This document shows, in pieces, positions 56,506 to 64,000 of a DNA stretch of 64,000 nucleotides. The notes under the pieces were generated by a model, which was not told where the DNA came from, ran no database searches, and was given only the letters and a program-made list of their open reading frames with translations. A program made the translations under genes and the position numbers. Origin of the DNA: Larix kaempferi (lineage: Eukaryota; Streptophyta; Pinopsida; Pinales; Pinaceae); contig BSBM01000436.1 in the NCBI GenBank assembly GCA_027924585.1, forward strand, positions 9,315,001-9,379,000, in the 5' to 3' direction. Within the stretch, counting starts at the first letter, position 1. Each line of letters starts with the position of its first letter.

Positions 56506-58492
56506 CAAACGTGAAAGGGTCTTAGGGATTGGGGGCTAGTGGTTTATATTAGAGAGAAAATGAAATAGAGAGATTGGGGGTTAGGGATTTAGAAAGATGG
56601 ATGGAGAGAGATATCATGGTTTTAGAATTTAGAGAGAGAGAGAGACTTGGGGCTAGGCGTTGAGGGAGATAGAGATATTACATCAGAAGTGAAAGAGTGT
56701 GAAGTATTGAAGGAAAAGATGCAGAAGCTAACCAATATCCACTATGAAGTTTTGGATTCTATTTAGGGGTTGGGGGAGAGCGATATTGGGGTTTATGGGT
56801 TTAGAGTGAGAGAGAGGGGGAGTATCAGATGCAAAAGAGTGTGAGGTATTGGAGAAAAAGATGAAAAAGCTGACCAATATCTACTATTAAGTTTGGCATG
56901 CCCTGAAGAGATAGAGAGAGAGAGAGTTTCAAATATCAAAGGGTCTTATGGATTAGGGGTTAGCGTTTTAGAGAGAGAAAAAGACAGAGAGATATTGGGA
57001 TTTATGGTTTTAGAGAGAGGGAGGGAGAGAGATATCAAGGGTTAGGAATTTAGAGAGAGATAGATTGTGGGTTAGGGGTTTAGAGAGTGAGGTAGACTGG
57101 GGATTAGGCATTGATGAAGATAGATATATTACATTGGATGTGAAAGAGTGTGAAGTCTTGAAGGAAAAGATGTAGAAGCTAACCAATATCTAGATGATTG
57201 ATCATAAGCTAACCAATATCTGGAGAGTGAGAGATTGTGGGTTATGGAGATAGAGAGAGAGAAATATTGAGAGAGAGAGATATTATGGCTTAGGGGTTGA
57301 GAGAGAGAGAGAGAGGTTGGGGGTTTAGAGAGATCTAGAGAGAGGGAGAATGTGGGTTAGGGAGATAGAGAGAGAGAAAGATTGAGAAAGAGAAAGAGGG
57401 TTAGAGGTTTAGAGAGAGAGAGAGATTGGAGGTTAGGGATTTATATAGTGAGATATATTGGGGGTTAGGGGTTTAGAGATAGAGAGAGAGAGAGAGATTT
57501 TGGCTTAGCGATTGGGAGAGAGAGAGTGGTTAGGGGTTATGGGTTTAGAGATATCTAGAGAATGGGAGATTGTGGGTTAGGGAGATAGAGAGAGAGAAAG
57601 ATTGAGAAAGAGAGAGAGGGTTACGAGTTTAGAGATAGATATAGATAGAGAAAGAGAGAGAGAGATTGTGGCTTAGGGGTTGAGAGAGAGAGTTTGTGGT
57701 TTATGGGTTTAGAGAGATCTAGAGAGTGGGGGATTGTGGGTTAGGGAGATAAAGAGAGAGAAATATTGAGAAATAGAGACAGGGTTAGGGGTTTTGAGAG
57801 AGAGAGAGAGATTGTGGCTTACGTGTTGAGAGAGAGAGAGAGGTTCGGGGTTAGGGGTCTAGAGAAATCTAGAGAGAGGGATATTGTGGGTTAGGGAGAT
57901 AGAGAGAGAACGATTAAGAAAGAGAGAGAGGGTTAGGGTTTTAGAGAGAGAGGGTTAGGGTTTTAGAGAAAGAGAGGGAGATTGGAGGTTAGGGATTTAT
58001 AAAGAGAGATATATTGGGGGTTAGGGGTTTAGAGAGAGAGAGAGAGAGATTCGAGGTTAGGGATTTATAGAGATAGAGATATTGGGGTTTAGGGGTTTAG
58101 AGAGAGAGAGAGAGAGAGGGAGATTGGAGGTTAGATATTTAAAGAGAGAGATAGAGATATTGGGGGTTAGGGGTTTATAGATGGAGAGAGAGATAGAGAT
58201 TGGGGGTTAGGGGTTTAGAGAGAGGGAGAGAGAGATTGTGGCTTAGAGAGAGAGATTGGTGGCTAGGGATATATATATATATATATAGAGAGAGAGAGGC
58301 ATTGGCAGTCAAGGGTTTAGAGAGAAAGATTGATTGGTAGTTAGGTGCTTGGAGAGAGAGAGAAATTGAGGGTTATAGGTTTGGAGAGAGAGAGAGAGGG
58401 ATTAGGGGTTAGGGGCTTCCAAATAGAGAAAGAGTGAGATTGGGGTTTAAGGGTTTAGGTAGAGAGACATAGAGATTGTGGCTTAGGGGTTT

Positions 58493-58527
<35 letters not shown>

Positions 58528-59058
58528 TTGGGGGTTAGGGGTTGAGGGAGATAGAGAGAGTACATCGGATATGAGAGTGCGAAGTCTTCAAGGAAAATAT
58601 GCAGAATCTGACCAATATGTACTATGAAGTTTTAGATGCCCATTAGGGGTTAAGGGAGAGTGATATTGGGGTTTTCCAGGTTTAGACTGAGAGAGGGGGA
58701 GACTATCAGATCCGAAAGAGTGTGAAGTCTTGAAGGAAAAGATGCAAAAGATAACCATTAGATACTATTAAGTTTTTGATTCCCTGATGAGAGAGAGAGA
58801 GAGAGAGTATCAAATGTGGGGGTCCTATGGATTTGAAGTTAGGGGTTTAGAGAGAGAAAGAAAGAGAAAGGTTGGGGGTTGGGGATTTAAAGCGAGAGAG
58901 ATATTGGCGCTTAGGGGTTTAGAGAGAGAGAGATATATTGGGCGTTACGGGTTTAGAGAGAGAGATATATTAGGGGTTACGGGTTTAGAGAGAGTGATAT
59001 TGGGGGTTACGAGCTTAGAGAGAGAGAGAGGGTGTGGATTATTGCAGGGGTTGAGAGA
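53690..59058 (+). repeat. GA-rich satellite with higher-order units
   Basis: Purine-rich strand of (GA)n runs joined by words such as TTGGGGGTTAGGGGTTTAGA. A conserved ~65-bp module (GTGTGAAGTCTTGAAGG … CTAACCAATATCTACTATGA) occurs at about 54318, 54460, 54809, 55113, 55422, 55740, 56064, 56385, 56697, 56839, 57148, 58577 and 58720. Most spacings are 304-349 bp; three pairs are 142-143 bp apart. Between 57200 and 58500 only the short GA units occur. Open frames such as 55339-55527 and 58787-59107 are repeat artefacts (R-E-R-E runs). Confidence 0.9.
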
Positions 59059-60376
59059 TGTAATGTCCCCCATTTTGACCCTTGTAATATTTTGGGCTAT
59101 AATGTAAATAATGTATGCATATTATGTATGATTCCTAGCGTGGAGCTCAAGGCCAAGGCCCCACTAGTGAACGCTCGATCTAGAAGAGGCAATTATTTGA
59201 TATAATGCTACCCATGTGCTAGTGAACCATGGGAATTGTAAATATGCATTTTAATATAAATCCCACAACTAGCTATGCAATGCAACAAGAGATGGGGGCA
59301 TGATGTTACAAGAAAATTGGGAGGGAAATATTCAAACCCTTGAGCCAATCAAGTCAAGCCAAGTGTCAATGAGAGAACCCATGAACCCTCAACTACCCAT
59401 GTTGGCTTTTGTACCCAATCATTGATTTCTTCCAAGAGTTGGTTGAGGTAGTTAATGCCTTGGGGAATGGGAGGTATGGCTGTCCAAATTCGAGTATGGG
59501 CAAGCCACCCTTCCTAGATTTTCGTGTTTGGCTTCTTGGGCAAGAAAAGGGCCACAAAATTTCTCCCCAAGCCATTATTCAACCATTAGTCTTGCTCCCT
59601 CATGAGTTTAGAGCTATCTGGCCGTTTTTCTCCAGGGTTTGCTATGTTTACCTTCATTATCCTAGCTGAGAAGGGTGTTTTTATGTTGTATAACAGTGGG
59701 GAAGAAGGGGAAAACGATTTGGGGGTTTAACTGAGGCCGTTTTGACCCACTGAATGCTCATACATCTGTGGGAGAAATTGGTTTTCTTCCCTGGGGTTGA
59801 TTTCCTCTTCCCACAATCCATTTTTGTTGTGCCTATGTTTTGGGGAAAACCCTTGTCCATCTAGTTCCTAAGTCCCACTGCTGAAAGTGTGTTCCAGAGC
59901 CCATATCTGAGTTGGGTGTGCAAGAGAATGTTGGGGTTGAGATGGGTATCCATTTCTTTGGGATGTGCTATGCTTGAGGGTCCCATTTTCCTTGTAGATA
60001 TCATGCCCAGCTCGGGAGTGGTCTCTGAGTGCTGAAAGAATACAGGCTGGGCAAAGACCTATGGCTGGGAGGAACGTTGCAGCGACATAGCTAGTTGTTT
60101 GGGATAGCATTACATCCAGATGAGTATTTTATTGTTTTTACTTCTGCAAGTGTTTTAATGGATGGCTATTTTGATATGATGGATGACTATGAAATGTGTG
60201 TGGTTGATATTTATTCCACTGTGCATGTTAAATTGATTTGCATCTGCACACATATGCATTTTACTGAAATGCCATACCTTTTATTCATGATGAATTTGTC
60301 TAAGTTGTTTTAAAAGCCCAGATTTTTAGTGCCATGTTCCCTCCCTTGCATGGGATAGATAGGTGGGGACATTACA
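59059..60376 (+). repeat. U1 5' LTR (1318 bp)
   Basis: Begins TGTAATGTCCCC and ends GGGGACATTACA, a perfect 12-bp terminal inverted repeat, followed by a primer site. It sits in the GA satellite, so its left target half would be AGAGA (59054-59058). The 3' LTR is outside the window. Superfamily cannot be assigned without coding sequence. Confidence 0.85.
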
Positions 60377-60378
60377 TT

Positions 60379-60389
60379 TGGTATCAGAG
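60379..60389 (+). promoter_or_regulatory. U1 primer-binding site, tRNA-iMet
   Basis: TGGTATCAGAG, two bases after the LTR. Confidence 0.85.
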
Positions 60390-60524
60390 TGAAGGTTGCA
60401 ACATTTGGGCCTTCATGGGCTACCTATCACAGCTTGCAGGGGTAAGTATGCTTCTTGCTCATTATAGACCATTAAGAAAAATTTCAAACTTTCAAATTTT
60501 CAAAAAAATTTCTAAGTGTTTTTG

Positions 60525-61235
60525 AAAATTTTTCTAAGTCTGTATCGGAAAGAACGTACGAGTTTTCATCCGCAAGGGTGGTGAAACTCAGCGAGTTCAT
60601 CCAAAACGGCGGAAGGAACTGACGAGTTTTTACCGAAATGGTCGACCGAAATTTTTTAAGTTTGCCAAACCGGAAGAACTCGGTGAGTTCGTCTGCAACG
60701 GCGGTGAAACTCAACAAGTTCGTCCGCAACAGCGGAAAAAGTTGGTGAGTTTCCGCCGCAACGTCGAAAGGAATTGGCGAGTTTTCGCCGCAGTGACGGA
60801 AGGAAAAGCGAGTTTTCAACAGGAAGAACTCAGCAAGTTTGTCCACAACGGCGGAAGAACTCAGCGAGTTGGTCCGCAACGATGGAAGGACTCGATGAGT
60901 TGGTTCGCAACGATGGAAGGACTCGATGAGTTGGTCCAAAAAATTTCAAAATTTTTCTAAGTGTTTACGGCGCAAAGAACTCGTGAGTTTTTGCCGAAAC
61001 GGCGGAAGAGATGGGTGAGTTGCTCCGCAATGGCGGAAGAGATGGGCGAGTTCGTTCGCAACGACGGAAAATGTTGGCAAGTTTGCGCTGCAATGTCGGA
61101 GGAAGCTGGCGAGTTTGCACCGCAATGGCGGAAAAGGTTGGTGAGTTTCCACCGCAATGGTAGAAGGAAAAGCTGAGTTTTCGACTGGAAGAATTCAACA
61201 AGTTTGTCCGCAAAGGGTTGGAAGAGAATGACGAA
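60525..61235 (+). repeat. Hairpin-forming 31-bp minisatellite in the U1 leader
   Basis: About 20 imperfect units of the type GAACTCGGCGAGTT + CGTCCGCAACGGCGGA. The clearest adjacent units (near 60890-60940) are 31 bp long. Each unit carries two small inverted repeats: GAACTC/GAGTTC and CCGC/GCGG. A block starting AAATTTTTCTAAGT occurs at about 60525 and again at about 60952, so the array is also duplicated at about 427 bp. Because 31 is not a multiple of three, open frames appear in several phases and are not genes. Confidence 0.85.
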
Positions 61236-64000
61236 GTCTGCCGAAACAGAGAAAATACAACAGCTTTTCAGTGAAATTTTTAGGTGCCCGAAAGAGAAAA
61301 ATGCCATGGAACTTATGCACCAGATTGCGCGAAATCGAAGGATTTACAAAAAGAAAAAAAAATGAGGGCGCAAGCCCCCTTGAACCCCGTTGTCCCCCGG
61401 ATATAGTCGTTGAAAGTGTGAAGTGCATTCTCTATGCTTGGGATGAGAAGCGGAAATTCCATGGAAGGTTTGTGGAAGCCCTATTAAAAGTAATTGGTTG
61501 TGATATGCATTGCGGAAGAGCAATGGGAGCTAAGTAAGACAATGCTGATAAAGAGGGAAGCTTCTCACCTTAACTATTTCTGTTATAACATAGGAATTGC
61601 ATGCTTGCAAAGTAGCAACTAAGAATGTTTTACATTTGTATTAAATTGCTACTTGGTGAGAAATGATAGCTAATGATACCTTGTGTGCAGGGCAGAGAGC
61701 CCACAAAACTGGATCAGCTATGATGTGGAAGAGGAAATTCCATGCTATTATGAGGAATTGGAAAGGGGGAATTCCTTAACTCCTCTCTTGCTATTGTATT
61801 TATATTTCCTAAGTTTCATAAGTTGAAAATTATGGCATAGGGATGTTGGAAATGCAAAAGAGTAATGCATATGAATTAATGGGCATGATTAAGGAGTCAT
61901 TGCATAGTGCATGTGAATCGCTTATGCATAAAGCATGATGTTGCATATGGGTAAAGGTAGTGAAAGTTACATAGTCAATAGCCCATTAATGGTATTGCTT
62001 ATGGTTGATCACCAGTAATGTTGTTGATAATGATTGTATGAATCAGACCATAGAAGCATGATTGAAAATGACCAAAGATAACCGAAGCATGACTAAGGGC
62101 GTGGATGATGATTGTTTCATATGACCAACAACCTTATGAGGAAAAGATGGTGCAACAAATATACGAGCATGAGGTTGGAAAAAGAACTGTGAAGCCTTGG
62201 TAAGAGGCCAACTGATCAGGTAACATCAAACGATGTTAATGATAGCCATGTAGGTAATGGTTATTTGTGCTTAATTGCATGAATGTTGAAAGAGTATTTG
62301 GTAAGATCCCTTCAACTATGTTCAACTATGTTGATTTGGTTTGCATATGGTATTGAGTGCCTGAATGTGAATGTTAATCTACCAAGTATGATTAGGTGTG
62401 GGTAAGTGAGGGAAAGGATCCTTACACCCTATAATTGCTTAGAAACCTCAATGCATTCATATGAAATTATATCATGCCATTTGTGTATGTTGGTTGTGAG
62501 TTTAACAACCAAAGCAAGTGATGACTTATAGTCCTATTGTAGTGTATGCCATATGAAATAGGCATGGTTAGGCCATAATATGTTTGAATGCATAGTATTC
62601 ATGAATTAATGCAAGGTTGCATTAAGGGGATGTGCATATGTAGGTATGGGTGCACATGTTGAGATGCATTATGTGAATGCATGGTTGTGGTGTATGTTTC
62701 ATTACAATTAGATAATAGATGAAATGGTGAACTATTGATAACCCCGAGACCATTTCATGAGTGCTATGGATGCAGGAAAAGGATTGCACGAAGAAGGTAG
62801 ACATGTTGATGGGATACCAGAGCACTCTATTGAAATGACAGAGTTGCGTGAAATGCAAAGTAATGAGTACTTACAGTTTATTTAAATTGCACAGATAGTG
62901 TACCCATGTATTGCAATTTTATTTATGATAACGATGCATATATAGATATATACATGCTAATAGCTCAAGGTGTTTGAATTATTGAGTACTATAATTCTAA
63001 GATCACTTCAGTGACTGTTGTAGTAATGAAAGGATTATATGCATAGACACTCACAACATGTTTGGCTGATTGAAGTTTCAGATTTCAGGTAGATTGTTTT
63101 GGGTATGGAAAATGTGGGTAAGTCCATGATGAAGATTGGAATCTACCATGAGCAAGAGCCAAACGATATGAGAACATACTCGTGGCTAAGCAAATCAATT
63201 TCTGTAGAGAACATAATTGCAAATTCATACTTGAATTTAATTATTAGTGCCATTAAATGATTATTGTTAAATGCTACTAACTATTTGGCTATTTGATAAA
63301 TGTGCTAGGAAGACATATTGCAGGAAGACCATGTGTGATGACCTGCAGAAGCCAAAATCCATGGGAAGGACCCCATGCTTTGGAAATGGGTTTCGAGTGA
63401 AACACCATTTCATATTTTAAGAATGACATCTCAGCTGAGCTGTATGTTGGAAAACATGAGAATGAGATGGTAAAACTATGCTAAGAAGGCATGTATGGAT
63501 TATGGAACGTGGAAAGATTGGGGTGGCAAATCGAAGAACTGTTGACTCAGAGAAGGGAGCCCCCATTCTTCGCAAATGAAGAAAAGATACATCTGCAAAA
63601 TGAATGAGTATTATGTGACCCTAGATAAGAATATGCATGTCTAAATTATTAGGGTTAATATGCAAAGCATTCTCTACTTTATTTATATCATTTCAGATTG
63701 CTTGAGTAGGATTAAGGCCTACATGGCTCACATTAGAAAAGGGGGTGCACACCTTTTCTGGTGTCGGGTCATGATAGGGTTGTCAATATTGACTACACCC
63801 TAAGGGAATGGAGGCATTCCTGGTGTTTCAATACTTGATAGTGAATGTTATGGAATGTGGTTGCGATTTTGAGAAGCAATACTGATAAGCCTACTTATCC
63901 TTCTTGTGTTGTCAGCCTACACAGATGCCAATTAGTACTGCACATTAAGAGGCAAAGTGAAGAAGGGTACGCAGAAGGACTGTATAGGAATTGGTAACCT
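61236..64000 (+). other. U1 internal region without recognisable genes
   Basis: Nothing longer than about 90 codons is open and no gag, protease, RT or integrase motif was found on either strand. A GC-rich snippet GGGCGCAAGCCCCCTTGAAC lies at about 61368-61387. The open frame 61271-61537 starts inside leader repeat and shows no domain. Confidence 0.6.

Larger units (their letters stand above)
59059..64000 (+). mobile_element. LTR retroelement U1, 5' part, cut by window edge
   Basis: LTR, primer site, repeat-rich leader and at least 2.4 kb of internal sequence without recognisable gag or pol. Either the coding region starts beyond 64000 after a very long leader, or this is a large non-autonomous element of the LARD type. 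Confidence 0.75.

Noticed and set aside
59868-60110. 80-codon minus-strand frame in the U1 LTR
   Set aside because: LTR sequence, opposite strand to the element, no domain.
60484-61307. Overlapping long frames on both strands in the U1 leader
   Set aside because: All derive from the 31-bp minisatellite, which is poor in stop codons in several phases on both strands.

Overview
This window looks like intergenic DNA from a large land-plant genome. It is made almost entirely of nested, decayed LTR retrotransposons and tandem repeats. The evidence for a plant is the Athila/Tat-type gypsy protease motif (D-L-G-A), a primer-binding site complementary to plant tRNA-Asp, tRNA-iMet sites (TGGTATCA) on other elements, and copia and chromovirus domains. 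I saw no host gene I could name, no tRNA or rRNA gene, and no prokaryotic feature. A gymnosperm is my best guess from the style and age of the gypsy families, but that is inference.

Layout, left to right. 1-1362 is the 5' end of a minus-strand gypsy element (family G2) that runs off the left edge and is inserted into the gag of a plus-strand copia element (C1). C1 is visible at 1363-2821 (gag, protease, start of integrase) and again at 21813-23136 (RNase H and 3' LTR). Between the two C1 pieces sits an Athila-like gypsy element (G1, 2822-21812) with the order LTR, gag-pol, accessory ORF, LTR, second gag. It is a tandem partial copy whose right end was lost in a deletion that also removed the middle of C1. 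A 1.87-kb solo LTR (S1, 9109-10982, target duplication CCTCC) splits the G1 gag-pol frame. Without it, gag-pol is one frame of about 1,998 codons, broken only by point nonsense mutations.

23137-25556 is a satellite array of about 6.7 monomers of 358-359 bp. 25887-36794 is a complete but dead minus-strand copia element (C2) with a perfect 5-bp target duplication (GAAAA). It carries two later insertions: a solo LTR of family S2 (27767-28853) and a deletion derivative of a chromovirus (G3, 31921-35884).

36800-41816 is non-element DNA. It holds a striking array of successive GC-rich hairpins (37491-37860), two small unrecognised reading frames and a trinucleotide-rich duplication. 41817-42880 is a truncated S2 LTR fused to the 3'-truncated end of a second G2 element (42881-51179, minus strand). 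That G2 copy has an extra ORF before gag, a gag with three zinc knuckles, a gag-like region between gag and RT, RT, RNase H, integrase and an accessory ORF.

51180-53690 is a degenerate repeat arranged as a large imperfect inverted repeat around a short palindrome at 53044-53063. 53690-59058 is a 5.4-kb (GA)n-rich satellite with higher-order structure. 59059-64000 begins an LTR element (U1) with 12-bp perfect LTR termini and a tRNA-iMet primer site. Its leader holds a 31-bp minisatellite able to form hairpins, and no recognisable gag or pol lies before the window ends.

The nesting gives a relative history: C1 first, then G1 and G2 copy 1 inside it, then S1 inside G1; separately C2, then S2 and G3 inside C2. 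No element here looks able to move on its own, because every polymerase examined carries stops, frameshifts or lost catalytic residues.
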